This document shows, one piece after another, positions 1-8,331 of a DNA stretch of 48,159 nt (position 1 is the first letter of the stretch; every line of letters begins with the position of its first letter). Origin of the DNA: an uncultured Alphaproteobacteria bacterium. GTDB taxonomy: Bacteria; Pseudomonadota; Alphaproteobacteria; HIMB59. A model generated the notes under the pieces. It searched no databases. It saw only the letters and a list, made by a program, of their open reading frames with translations, and was not told where the DNA came from. Where the stretch lies: contig CABXST010000004.1 in NCBI GenBank assembly GCA_902514885.1, positions 1 to 48,159 of the forward strand, in the 5' to 3' direction. Both the position numbers and the translations under genes were made by a program.

Positions 1-977
1 TTTTTAGATAGTTGTTTAAGCAATTTAATTGGTTCATCCATTGGTTCATCAGTAAGTTGAAAAGTTCCCCAATGCATTGCTATAGATTTTTTTGAATTAA
101 CATCTCTATGAATTTGAATTGCCTCTTCCACATTGCAATGTGAGTCTTTCATAAACCATCTTGGAGCATATGCTCCAATGGGTATTGTAGATAAATCAAA
201 TTCGCCAAACTTCTTTTGAATGTCTCGAAAATCTTTTGAGTAGCCAGTATCACCTACAAAAAAATATTTAAATTTATTCGTCAATACAACCCAACCACAC
301 CACAATGTTTTGTTTGTATCGCTAAATGTTCTTTTACTCCAATGTTGAACTGGAACAGAGTGGATTTCTAAATTTTTATATTTAGACATTTGCCACCACT
401 CATGTTCAATCACATTACTTGCACCTAGTTTTGAAATAGTTTCTTTTAATTTTAGGGGTACAAAAAAAATAGGTTGGTTAATATTCTGTTTTTTTAATAA
501 TATCTTAATAGTTTGAGCATCAAGATGATCATAGTGATTGTGAGAAATTAAAACTAAATCTATAAACGGCAAGTCATCGATATTTAAACCTGGTGGTGTC
601 GTTCTTGAGGGACCCATGAAACTTAAAGGAGAGGCTCTTTTAGTAAAATGAGGGTCCGTAAGTATATTAATCCCATCAATCTGTATTAAAAAAGTTGAAT
701 GCCCTACCCAAGTAATTGTTTTTTCAGATTTGTTGGATTTTAAATAATCTGGATTATTTTTGACTACTGGAAACTCAACAGGGATTGGTTTATTAGACTC
801 TTTTCTCCATTTCCAAAAATCTTTGAAACTACTTTTATGCAACTTATAGTTGTTAAGAAATATACCATCTTCCATATTGAATGGTTTGTATAGAGAATTT
901 GCCATAATTTTTGTTTTAAAAGATAAAAAAGCTAATGAAAATGATAAAATTTTTTTTATAAAATTTCTTCTAAGCAT
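1..977 (-). CDS. MBL-fold metallo-hydrolase with Tat signal (3' end outside window)
   Basis: This is a metallo-beta-lactamase-fold hydrolase of the NAPE-PLD/RomA-like type. The N-terminus (MLRRNFIKK followed by a hydrophobic stretch) matches a twin-arginine signal, so the folded protein is probably exported to the periplasm. The metal-binding motif SHNHYDHLD is present, with downstream DTGYSKDF and AMHWGTF segments typical of the family's later metal ligands. The C-terminus is cut by the left window edge, about 325 codons being visible. The start is ATG at 977, and no other start fits the signal peptide. The substrate cannot be told from sequence; a phospholipase D-like or lactonase-like activity is family-level inference only. 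Confidence 0.85.
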   Translation of the reverse strand, partial: MLRRNFIKKILSFSLAFLSFKTKIMANSLYKPFNMEDGIFLNNYKLHKSSFKDFWKWRKESNKPIPVEFPVVKNNPDYLKSNKSEKTITWVGHSTFLIQIDGINILTDPHFTKRASPLSFMGPSRTTPPGLNIDDLPFIDLVLISHNHYDHLDAQTIKILLKKQNINQPIFFVPLKLKETISKLGASNVIEHEWWQMSKYKNLEIHSVPVQHWSKRTFSDTNKTLWCGWVVLTNKFKYFFVGDTGYSKDFRDIQKKFGEFDLSTIPIGAYAPRWFMKDSHCNVEEAIQIHRDVNSKKSIAMHWGTFQLTDEPMDEPIKLLKQLSK

Positions 978-999
978 CTAAATCAAGTAACTAAAAAAA

Positions 1000-1725
1000 T
1001 TAACTTCTTATAATATTAACGAAGTTTTTATACATTTGGTTGCACTGTTGCATCATCGTATCAATCTCTTTTTCTACCATGTCTTTCATTTGAGGTAAGG
1101 CATCTGCTCCAAGAGACTTTTCTAGGGCATTTTTATATTCAGGAACCTTTGACCAATCATCAACTGTGGTCTTTCGAATTTCTAAATGAAATTGAATTCC
1201 ATAGGCATAGTTTTCATAACCAAAAATTTGATACCTAGTCGAGGGTGAAGTGCCAATAACTTGTATCTTAGAATTATTGTCTAATCCAATTACTTCATAA
1301 GAGTGCCATTGAAGAGCTTTAATCTTTTTTGGAAGAAAATTAAAGACGTGATCATCTTTAGCATTTGTTTCTATATCAATTTCTAATACGCCAATTTCTG
1401 GTGGTATTGACTCTACAACTTTACCTCCTAGTACTTCACCTAAAAGTTGACATCCCAAGCAAAACCCCAAAAATGGTTTTTTAAGATTTAAGACATATTC
1501 TGCAATTGCTTTTTTTTCTTCAATTAACCAAGGATATTCATTTTCCATAAAAGTATCCATTGGACCCCCCATGCAAAGCATTGCATCATAGTTATAAAGA
1601 TTTGTAGGAATCATATCTCCCTGATCTAGTTGTATGGTTGTGATTTCATGACCATCTGCTAAAAGATAATCTTTAAAAGTTCCAGGATCTTCAATGTCAA
1701 TGTGTTGAAGAGATAAAAATTTCAT
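1000..1725 (-). CDS. Class I glutamine amidotransferase (GMP synthase-like domain)
   Basis: A stand-alone class I glutamine amidotransferase of 241 residues. The nucleophile elbow GFCLGCQLLG gives Cys89, and QFHLEI near residue 180 gives the His and Glu of the triad. An N-terminal MGGPMD oxyanion segment is also present. Such proteins resemble the GATase domain of GMP synthase but lack a synthetase domain; several hydrolyse glutamine or gamma-glutamyl compounds. It is followed 22 bases later on the same strand by the exported MBL hydrolase, with which it may be co-transcribed. No acceptor enzyme is adjacent, so the true substrate is unknown. Confidence 0.85.
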   Translation of the reverse strand: MKFLSLQHIDIEDPGTFKDYLLADGHEITTIQLDQGDMIPTNLYNYDAMLCMGGPMDTFMENEYPWLIEEKKAIAEYVLNLKKPFLGFCLGCQLLGEVLGGKVVESIPPEIGVLEIDIETNAKDDHVFNFLPKKIKALQWHSYEVIGLDNNSKIQVIGTSPSTRYQIFGYENYAYGIQFHLEIRKTTVDDWSKVPEYKNALEKSLGADALPQMKDMVEKEIDTMMQQCNQMYKNFVNIIRS

Positions 1726-1782
1726 AAAATGATTAGATTATTCGAATTTAATTCAAGAATTTCAAATAGATACTTATTTATT

Positions 1783-1941
1783 TTAGTCGTCGCCAGTAAC
1801 GGTATCTTTAACTTTATTGTAACCTGAAGATACTGCCCCTACAACTGTGTCGTAGGCGTCATTTGCCTTTTCACTAACAGTTGCACAACTTGTAGTAAAA
1901 AATAATGATGAGATTAGTATTAATAAGAGTTTTTTTGACAT
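1783..1941 (-). CDS. Small lipoprotein, entericidin-like
   Basis: A 52-codon ORF starting ATG at 1941. It has a short basic N-terminus, a hydrophobic stretch (LLLILISSLFF) and a lipobox-like TTSC ending at Cys19, followed by a short hydrophilic tail rich in Lys, Asp and Val (KANDAYDTVVGAV). This layout matches the entericidin A/B family of small outer-membrane lipoproteins. Entericidin-like lipoproteins are common in alphaproteobacteria, but the role here, whether stress-related or structural, is unknown. The assignment rests on lipobox and size rather than strong sequence identity. Confidence 0.7.
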   Translation of the reverse strand: MSKKLLLILISSLFFTTSCATVSEKANDAYDTVVGAVSSGYNKVKDTVTGDD

Positions 1942-2015
1942 AATCCGGATTATGAAAAAATCATGTTAAAAGTCAATTTATTTAAACTAAAAATTAAAAT
2001 ATATTAAAATTAAGA

Positions 2016-2195
2016 ATGTTTGATGAGGAAGAGCCTATAAAAAAACCGAAGCCATTAGATTTGGATGACTTGAGTGTTAAGGAAATTGAGGGAATGATTA
2101 ATGATCATAAATCTGAAATTAGTAACCTCGAAGCATTGTTAAAGAGGAAAAAAGACAAACTTAAGTTAGCTGATGCCTTTTTCAAAAAAAATTAA
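2016..2195 (+). CDS. DUF1192 family small protein
   Basis: A 59-residue ORF of the DUF1192 type, a short, mostly alphaproteobacterial family of unknown function. It begins MFDEEEP, has a proline/lysine linker and then a leucine-rich helix: LSVKEIEGMINDHKSEIS followed by NLEALLKRKKDKL, likely a coiled coil. Its stop codon overlaps the last 4 bases of the convergent DUF1330 gene. Recognition rests on the acidic start, the LDLDDLSV motif and the charged helix. Confidence 0.75.
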   Translation: MFDEEEPIKKPKPLDLDDLSVKEIEGMINDHKSEISNLEALLKRKKDKLKLADAFFKKN

Positions 2196-2482
2196 TATCC
2201 CTCTATTAGAATTAGGTCACTTTTTGTACTTTTTTGTCTAATGTCCATAGCTTTTGAATAATCAATTGACTCATAGCACTTTTTAGCACTTTCAAAGCTC
2301 TCAAATTCTACGACAGTAGTTCGATCAACAGGCCACTCTCCTTCGACAACTTCAAATTTGCCACCCCTTATTATGTACTTTCCTCCATATTTCTTCATCA
2401 CTTCTGTGGATAAAACAGGATATTTTTGAAATAATTCGGGGTCATGTATGGAAACCCGAACAATAATGTATCCTTTTTTCAT
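2192..2482 (-). CDS. DUF1330 domain protein
   Basis: A 96-residue single-domain protein of the DUF1330 family, a ferredoxin-like dimeric alpha/beta-barrel fold. Typical features are the start GYIIVRVSIHDPELFQKY, a central GGKYIIRGG turn, the segment VVEFESFESAKKCYES and the C-terminal SDLILIEG. No enzymatic function is established for this family. The coding region contains a perfect DnaA box (2405-2413) and lies next to the candidate origin segment. The start at 2482 has no competing start nearby. Confidence 0.85.
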   Translation of the reverse strand: MKKGYIIVRVSIHDPELFQKYPVLSTEVMKKYGGKYIIRGGKFEVVEGEWPVDRTTVVEFESFESAKKCYESIDYSKAMDIRQKSTKSDLILIEGY

Positions 2483-2701
2483 AATTGGAAAATAAGTTAA
2501 TACTTTTAAACAGAGTTATCCACAGTAATTTGATAGGTATCTAGTTTATTAATAAATATGTGATAATTTCATTTTTAATTTAACAACAAAAAAACTAAAT
2601 ATATCAAGTTTTTTTTGTATTTTGTTCTTTTTAAAACAAAACCCTCAATTTGCATGTGTAATTATTGAGAAAAAATATTAATCTTTTAAAAGTTATGCAC
2701 A
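2405..2701. other. DnaA-box cluster, candidate replication origin
   Basis: Two perfect DnaA boxes (TTATCCACA at 2516-2524 on plus; the same on minus at 2405-2413) and one TTATGCACA at 2693-2701 flank a roughly 170-base very AT-rich stretch. The second box sits in the context ACAGAGTTATCCACAGTA, which matches, from memory, the context of box R4 in E. coli oriC. Chance expectation for a perfect box in this base composition is about one per 48 kb. No dnaA, hemE or parAB is in the window, and no strand asymmetry switches clearly here, so this remains a candidate. Confidence 0.4.
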
Positions 2702-3138
2702 GGCAATTCCCTACTTTATTTAAAGTTACATTTTATATTATTTTTCAGGCTTTTTTTGTAATAAATTTGTCATATTCCGATCACCTCATAGCAAAAGTTA
2801 CTGGATTTGTTGATGCAACTAGTCCAATTCATGTGTTTGGATATGATAGGAAATATTTCTTTGAAAAGAGTTCTGCACCATTATTTATCGTCATTGAGCC
2901 AGATATAAATAAATTCAATAAAATTAATTTAAAGGCATTTCCTCATACAAATATTGGTTTGTTTGCATTTCAAGACACTGACGGAGATGGGCAATTCACA
3001 ACAAATTTTAAAGGACAGCCCTTAGAACCATTTGGTTTTTCTTTAAACCCTAACTATAAGTTTGAAGACGTTGTCTTTGAAAATATAGTTTTTGATATGA
3101 CTAAGCTTACTCAAGTTGAAATTCAACTTAAACAATAA
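2695..3138 (+). CDS. DUF2141 family secreted protein
   Basis: A 147-residue protein with an N-terminal hydrophobic segment ([20 protein letters not shown]) that looks like a signal peptide. The mature part has the DUF2141 signature: [15 protein letters not shown], then [12 protein letters not shown] and an N-rich turn. The family has a predicted beta-sandwich fold, and the DTDGDG loop could bind calcium; function is unknown. The ATG at 2695 is preferred over an upstream TTG at 2665 because it leaves a compact signal peptide. The ATG overlaps a DnaA-box-like site. The 3' end overlaps the convergent cysNC stop by 11 bases. Confidence 0.8.
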   Translation: MHRQFPTLFKVTFYIIFQAFFVINLSYSDHLIAKVTGFVDATSPIHVFGYDRKYFFEKSSAPLFIVIEPDINKFNKINLKAFPHTNIGLFAFQDTDGDGQFTTNFKGQPLEPFGFSLNPNYKFEDVVFENIVFDMTKLTQVEIQLKQ

Positions 3139-4993
3139 TATTCAATATTTTTTTTACCGCTTCACCCAAAGAAATCTTAGATGTATCAATTTCTAAATCT
3201 GGATTTATTGGTTTTTCATACACACTGTCAATACCTGTAAAGTTTGGTATTTTTCCTTGCCTAGCTTTTTTATATAAACCCTTAGGGTCTCTTTTTTCAG
3301 CTACTTTTAAAGGAGTAGAAATAAAAATTTCTTTGAAATCACTTTTGTCAAAAAGTGATCGAGCCATTTCTCTTTCTAATCTGAATGGCGATATAAAAGC
3401 AGTAATAACTATAAGTCCAGCATCACACATAAGCTTTGCTACCTCTGCTACTCTTCTTATGTTTTCTACTCGATCTTTATCTGTAAAACCTAAATCTTTA
3501 TTTAATCCATATCTAATATTGTCCCCATCAAGAATGTAGGTTTTTTTTCCTTGAGAGTATAATTTTTTTTCAAGTTCATTAGCTAGAGTAGATTTTCCAG
3601 AGCCAGACAGGCCGGTCATCCAAAGTACTTGACCCTTATGTCCATTAATTTTCTCTCTAAGATTTTTATTTATGGATAAATTTTGAAGTTGGATATTTTG
3701 GGATCTTCGAAGAGCAAAATTTATCATACCCATCCCAATAGTTTGATTGCTTATGGGGTCAATAATTATTAAAGAACCTAGAGTTTTATTTTCTTTAAAA
3801 GTTGAATAGGGAATGTCTTTATTAAATGAGACAGAAATTTCTGCAACATCATTAAGTTTTAACTCATCCCCACCATCAAATTCAAGTGTATTTACATTAT
3901 ATATTTTTTTAATACTCATAATTTTAATACTGGTAGAAATATTATGAATTTTGGCTAAGTACGTTCTTCCATTAAAACATTTCTCCTCTGACATCCAAAT
4001 AACATTCAAATTAAATTGATCAGCCATTTCTATGACAGATTTTTTTGAACAAAGAACATCGCCCCTCGAGGTATCTATTTCTTTATTTAAAGTAAGGGTA
4101 ACACTTTGCTTTAAACCTGCTGATTTTATTGATTTTTCTCCAATTAGAATATCTTTTACTTTAGCTTTTTGATTAGATGGAAGAGATGTTAGTTCATCGC
4201 CTTTTTTAATTTTCCCACGAGTAATAGTCCCAGAATATCCCCTGAAATTTAAATCAGGTCGATTAACCCTTTGTACAGGAAATACGAAACCGTCTTTACT
4301 AGTGATTTGAGATTTTGTAGTTTCTAAATAATCAAATAAAGTTTTATCAGAATACCATTTCATATTTTTCGATTTTTTATGAATATTATCTCCTTTAAGA
4401 GCGGATATAGGTATACTTTGAATTTTCTTAAAATTTAATTTTTTTGAAAATGATATGTATTCAGAACTTAACTTTTCATAAATACTTTTATCATAGTCAA
4501 CTAAATCCATTTTATTAATTGCCAAGACAATATTTTGAATTCCAAGCAGAGAGACAATAAAAGAATGTCTCTTCGTCTGTGTGAGTATACCATTTCGAGC
4601 ATCAACTAGTAAGATAGCCATATCAGCTGTTGAGGCTCCGGTAGCCATATTTCTTGTGTATTGTTCGTGTCCAGGTGTATCTGCAACAATGAACTTTCTT
4701 TTACTACTAGAGAAAAATCGATAGGCTACATCAATTGTAATACCTTGTTCTCTCTCAGCTGATAAACCATCAACTAGTAATGCAAAATCAATATCCTCAC
4801 CTTGTGTTCCATATTTTTTTGAGTCATTTTTTAGAGAGGCAACTTGATCATCAAAGATCATCTGAGATTCATAAAGCATTCTCCCAATGAGTGTACTTTT
4901 TCCATCATCAACAGATCCACAGGTAATAAACCTCAATAAGTCAAGAGAGGCTTGATTTCTTAAATAAGTTTTTATGGAATTTGATTTGATCAT
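3128..4993 (-). CDS. cysNC: Sulfate adenylyltransferase subunit 1 / APS kinase fusion (CysNC)
   Basis: A bifunctional enzyme of sulfate activation, 621 residues. Residues 1 to about 430 are the EF-Tu-like GTPase subunit of ATP sulfurylase: G1 GSVDDGKST at 26-34, DTPGHEQY near 105 and NKMD at 160-163. Residues about 450-621 are APS kinase: Walker [10 protein letters not shown] at 461-469, then [16 protein letters not shown] and the KGLYKKAR and [10 protein letters not shown] motifs. With CysD it makes APS from sulfate and ATP driven by GTP, and the kinase domain phosphorylates APS to PAPS. The start follows the cysD stop immediately. No APS/PAPS reductase or sulfite reductase is nearby. Confidence 0.95.
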   Translation of the reverse strand: MIKSNSIKTYLRNQASLDLLRFITCGSVDDGKSTLIGRMLYESQMIFDDQVASLKNDSKKYGTQGEDIDFALLVDGLSAEREQGITIDVAYRFFSSSKRKFIVADTPGHEQYTRNMATGASTADMAILLVDARNGILTQTKRHSFIVSLLGIQNIVLAINKMDLVDYDKSIYEKLSSEYISFSKKLNFKKIQSIPISALKGDNIHKKSKNMKWYSDKTLFDYLETTKSQITSKDGFVFPVQRVNRPDLNFRGYSGTITRGKIKKGDELTSLPSNQKAKVKDILIGEKSIKSAGLKQSVTLTLNKEIDTSRGDVLCSKKSVIEMADQFNLNVIWMSEEKCFNGRTYLAKIHNISTSIKIMSIKKIYNVNTLEFDGGDELKLNDVAEISVSFNKDIPYSTFKENKTLGSLIIIDPISNQTIGMGMINFALRRSQNIQLQNLSINKNLREKINGHKGQVLWMTGLSGSGKSTLANELEKKLYSQGKKTYILDGDNIRYGLNKDLGFTDKDRVENIRRVAEVAKLMCDAGLIVITAFISPFRLEREMARSLFDKSDFKEIFISTPLKVAEKRDPKGLYKKARQGKIPNFTGIDSVYEKPINPDLEIDTSKISLGEAVKKILNIIV

Positions 4994-6466
4994 TTAAAAA
5001 TATCCATCGATTTTTTTCATTTCCATAGAACTACCGGAGTCAGAGTCGATAGCCCTTCCTTGTCTTTCAGATGTCTTAGACTGAAGGAGCTCAAGTACAA
5101 TATCTTCAAGTGTATTTGCTTCAGATTCAATAGCGCCAGTTAAGGGATAACACCCAAGTGTTCTAAATCTAATATTTTTTAATTCTATCTTTTCATTGGA
5201 TTGAAGATTAAATCGATCATCGTCGATCATAACAATCATTCCATCTCTAATAACCACGGGTCTAACTTTTGCAAAATATAAGGGGACAATTGGTATTTGT
5301 TCTTGGTAAATATATTGCCAAATATCTAGCTCTGTCCAATTTGATAATGGAAAAACCCTGGTACTTTCGCCCTTATTAACTCTAGAATTATATAAAGACC
5401 AAAGCTCCGGACGTTGATTTTTAGGATCCCATTGATGAGAGGGAGTTCTAAATGAAAAAATTCTTTCTTTGGCTCTTGATTTTTCTTCATCTCTTCTAGC
5501 GCCCCCAAAGGCAGCATCATACTTATGCTTGTTTAAAATTTGCTTTAAGCCCTGCGTCTTCATAATATCGGTATGAATGACAGACCCATGATCAAAAGGA
5601 TTAATATTTGATATAATACCCTCAGGATTTATGTGAGTAATTAACTTCATACCACTATTTTTTGCAATCCAATTTCTAAATAAATACATTTCATGAAATT
5701 TCCACCGAGTATCTACATGTACCAAAGGAAAGGGAGGAGGACTGGGATAAAAAGCTTTTTGCGCAAGTCTTAACATCACTGAACTATCTTTTCCTATAGA
5801 ATAAAGCATGACAGGATTTTTAGTTTCACTAACAACCTCTCTTATAATGTGGATACTTTCTGCTTCTAGATCAGAGAGATAGCTGTTTTGAGGTAAGTTA
5901 AATTTTTTTAATAATTTTGTATCTTTGATATTTAATTTATTTATTTTAAATAAATAATCAGGAAAATGAATAGGGTGCTTTAATTTATAATTTACAAGCT
6001 TTGCATTAATCTTCTCTTCAACAAAAGAATTTAGAAGATTAATATCTGGAAAAATAATAATTTTTTTTTTTCTAAGCTTTGAAAAGTATTTTAGTCCATC
6101 AGATATATCATTAATTTTTTTAGATTTTACTTTTACCCATAATCTTCCGTTACGTCTATCGTTAGCAAATAAAAATTTTGTATTATTTGCTTCAATATAT
6201 TGAACAAATAAAATCAGTGATCTTTGTTTTTCAAACTTTTTTATAAAATAATCATGGATTAATTTATTTACTCGCGATTTGTGTATTTCTAAATAATTAT
6301 TTAGATTTAGATTTTCTGGAAAAATAGATAACTTTTCCAGCCACCTTTCATATGTCCTCTTTGTTTTAAATAATTTTTGACCTAGAAGAAATTTATAGTG
6401 ACTATCGCTATCCCATGCGGGATATTTAATTGATGGGTTAATTTTAAAAAATAAAGTATGATTCAT
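4994..6466 (-). CDS. cysD: Sulfate adenylyltransferase subunit 2 (CysD) with N-terminal extension
   Basis: Residues about 195-490 are a standard Cys[14 protein letters not shown], the PP-loop [41 protein letters not shown], and the [15 protein letters not shown]-terminal region. It is the catalytic subunit forming APS, partnered with the downstream CysNC. Residues 1-194 are extra: they are rich in Lys, Asn and Ile, have no recognisable domain, and CysD is usually about 300 residues. No ATG, GTG or TTG codon lies near residue 195, so the extension seems genuinely translated. The gene is divergent to cysQ, with an 82-base spacer. Confidence 0.92.
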   Translation of the reverse strand: MNHTLFFKINPSIKYPAWDSDSHYKFLLGQKLFKTKRTYERWLEKLSIFPENLNLNNYLEIHKSRVNKLIHDYFIKKFEKQRSLILFVQYIEANNTKFLFANDRRNGRLWVKVKSKKINDISDGLKYFSKLRKKKIIIFPDINLLNSFVEEKINAKLVNYKLKHPIHFPDYLFKINKLNIKDTKLLKKFNLPQNSYLSDLEAESIHIIREVVSETKNPVMLYSIGKDSSVMLRLAQKAFYPSPPPFPLVHVDTRWKFHEMYLFRNWIAKNSGMKLITHINPEGIISNINPFDHGSVIHTDIMKTQGLKQILNKHKYDAAFGGARRDEEKSRAKERIFSFRTPSHQWDPKNQRPELWSLYNSRVNKGESTRVFPLSNWTELDIWQYIYQEQIPIVPLYFAKVRPVVIRDGMIVMIDDDRFNLQSNEKIELKNIRFRTLGCYPLTGAIESEANTLEDIVLELLQSKTSERQGRAIDSDSGSSMEMKKIDGYF

Positions 6467-6548
6467 TATAATAAACTATCTGTCGTATTTATGGAAAAAT
6501 ACAAAAAATATTTAAAATGTACATAAAAAAAATCCTTTTTTTAATAAA

Positions 6549-7313
6549 ATGCTAATTAATGACAAAATACGACAATTTGAATTTTACAATGAAATTAGTG
6601 TATGTCTTGAGCAATGTTCACAAAAAATAATTGAAATTTATGAGAGTTTTGATGAAAATGTTGAGTATAAAGATGATAAAAGTCCCTTAACTCATGCAGA
6701 TTTAGAGTCACACGAACATATTTCTGCTTTGCTATCATCTATTTCAAATTATCCCATCATTTCAGAGGAGGGCAATTTAAAGTATACAAATGAGCCTAAA
6801 TATTGGCTGGTTGATCCTTTGGATGGCACTAAAGAATTTATTAACAAGAATGGAGAATTTACAGTCAATATTGCTCTTATCGAAAATAATTATCCTATTC
6901 AAGGTTTTGTCTATGTTCCTAAAGATAAAACATTATTTTTTGGGGGACATAACAAAGGATCATTTAAGTTAAGTCATAATAATATCAAAGAAATTTTTGC
7001 CAAGTCACCCACTGATAAATTAAAGATTGTTACCAGTAGAAGCCATCTTAACGAAACTACAAGAAACTATTTATCTCAATTTAATGACTTTGATATATTA
7101 CATGCAGGTAGTTCGTTAAAATTTTGTATGATCGCTGAGGGTCTTGCAGATTTATATCCTAGACTTGGACCTACCTCTGAATGGGATACAGCAGCAGCGC
7201 AGGCAGTGGTAGAGGGAGCAGGAGGTAGTGTTAAAGATCTTAGCGGTGTTAGATTACAATATTCAAAAAAAGAAATACTCAATCCTCATTTTATTGTAAG
7301 AGGAAAAATCTAA
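6549..7313 (+). CDS. cysQ: 3'(2'),5'-bisphosphate nucleotidase (CysQ)
   Basis: An inositol-monophosphatase-superfamily enzyme of 254 residues, predicted to hydrolyse PAP to AMP and phosphate. Metal-site motifs are SPLTHADLESH, then DPLDGTKEFINKNGEFTVNIAL, and near the C-terminus GPTSEWDTAAAQAVVEGAGG. PAP is released when PAPS is used, so this gene fits functionally with the divergent cysD-cysNC pair. PAP recycling is needed whether PAPS feeds assimilation or sulfotransferases. The start ATG at 6549 leaves a normal-length protein, and the stop lies 2 bases from the convergent xerC stop. Confidence 0.93.
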   Translation: MLINDKIRQFEFYNEISVCLEQCSQKIIEIYESFDENVEYKDDKSPLTHADLESHEHISALLSSISNYPIISEEGNLKYTNEPKYWLVDPLDGTKEFINKNGEFTVNIALIENNYPIQGFVYVPKDKTLFFGGHNKGSFKLSHNNIKEIFAKSPTDKLKIVTSRSHLNETTRNYLSQFNDFDILHAGSSLKFCMIAEGLADLYPRLGPTSEWDTAAAQAVVEGAGGSVKDLSGVRLQYSKKEILNPHFIVRGKI

Positions 7314-7315
7314 AT

Positions 7316-8296
7316 TTATTTACTTGGATTTTTTTCCTTGTATGTCTTCTCTAAACTTATGTCATCGACTTCAGTGTATAATTGAGTTGTAGATAAAGAG
7401 CTATGACCTAATAATTCTTGAATAATTCTCAAATCCCCTCCATTTTTTAACAAATGTGTTGCAAAACTATGTCTTAAAGAGTGTGGTGTTGCTGTTTTCG
7501 GAAGACCTAAATTAACTCTGGCGTTTTTTAAATCCCTTTGAAAAGATGAAGCCTTAAGAGGACTCCCTCTGTCTCCAACAAATATCGAAACATTTTTAGG
7601 TAATTCATAAGGTATTTCGTTTAGATAATTTTCTATTGAGTGTGCAACAATATCTAGAACTGGCACTAATCTTTCCTTGTTTCCTTTTCCCAAAATTGTA
7701 AGAGAATTTTTATCAACCAAATGATTCTTTGTAATAGATAAAGCCTCATTTATGCGCAGACCACACCCATATAAAAGATAGAGCAATGCAAGATTTCTTT
7801 TTTGAATCCAAGTTTTTTTTGAAATTTTTTTTAACTCATTAATTAAAAGTTCTATATCTCCCTCTGATATAGGTTTTGGCAAAGACCTTGGAATTTTTGG
7901 ATTTTTTAATAATTGAACCTCACTATAAGCAATTTTATATAAGTCATTTTTAAAAGATGAATACTTAAAATAATTCTTAATAGAACTAATAGCTCTTCTT
8001 CTAGATCTAGCTGACAAAGGTTTTTTATAAACATTTTCATATTCCCTATTTCCACCAAGGTCTGCTAACCATGCTCTAAATGTTTGTAAATTTAAATCTT
8101 TTAAACTGGATAATGATACGGAATATCCATTATAGAACTTAAAAAAAATTAAAAAATCGCATACATCAAAACAGTATGATCTATAAGTATTTTCAGAATG
8201 TCCTTTTATGTCTTTTAAATGTATGGCCCATTTATCAAAGTCTTGTATTGAGGATTTATCTATTTTTGACCTTTCTAGCAGTTCAATAAAATTCAT
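7316..8296 (-). CDS. xerC: Tyrosine recombinase XerC
   Basis: A 326-residue tyrosine recombinase. The N-terminal SAM-like core-binding domain is followed by the catalytic domain, with Arg181 in YGCGLRINEAL, Lys204 in GKGNKERLVPV, His272 and Arg275 in PHSLRHSFATHLL, His298 in LGHSSLSTTQLYT and nucleophile Tyr307. The XerC/XerD pair resolves chromosome dimers at dif. XerC rather than XerD is chosen because xerC lies next to priA and the atp genes in many alphaproteobacteria. It is divergent to priA with only 35 bases between starts. No mobile-element context is seen, so this is the housekeeping recombinase. Confidence 0.9.
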   Translation of the reverse strand: MNFIELLERSKIDKSSIQDFDKWAIHLKDIKGHSENTYRSYCFDVCDFLIFFKFYNGYSVSLSSLKDLNLQTFRAWLADLGGNREYENVYKKPLSARSRRRAISSIKNYFKYSSFKNDLYKIAYSEVQLLKNPKIPRSLPKPISEGDIELLINELKKISKKTWIQKRNLALLYLLYGCGLRINEALSITKNHLVDKNSLTILGKGNKERLVPVLDIVAHSIENYLNEIPYELPKNVSIFVGDRGSPLKASSFQRDLKNARVNLGLPKTATPHSLRHSFATHLLKNGGDLRIIQELLGHSSLSTTQLYTEVDDISLEKTYKEKNPSK

Positions 8297-8331
8297 TACA
8301 TTATATTATAAATTAGAATCAAAATTTAAAA

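Noticed and set aside
5848-5856. DnaA-box-like TGTGGATAC within cysD
   Set aside because: A single imperfect site inside coding DNA.
7316-8296. Tyrosine recombinase as a phage integrase or mobile-element marker
   Set aside because: It is a full-length XerC in the conserved xerC/priA/atp context, with no att repeats, tRNA or phage genes.
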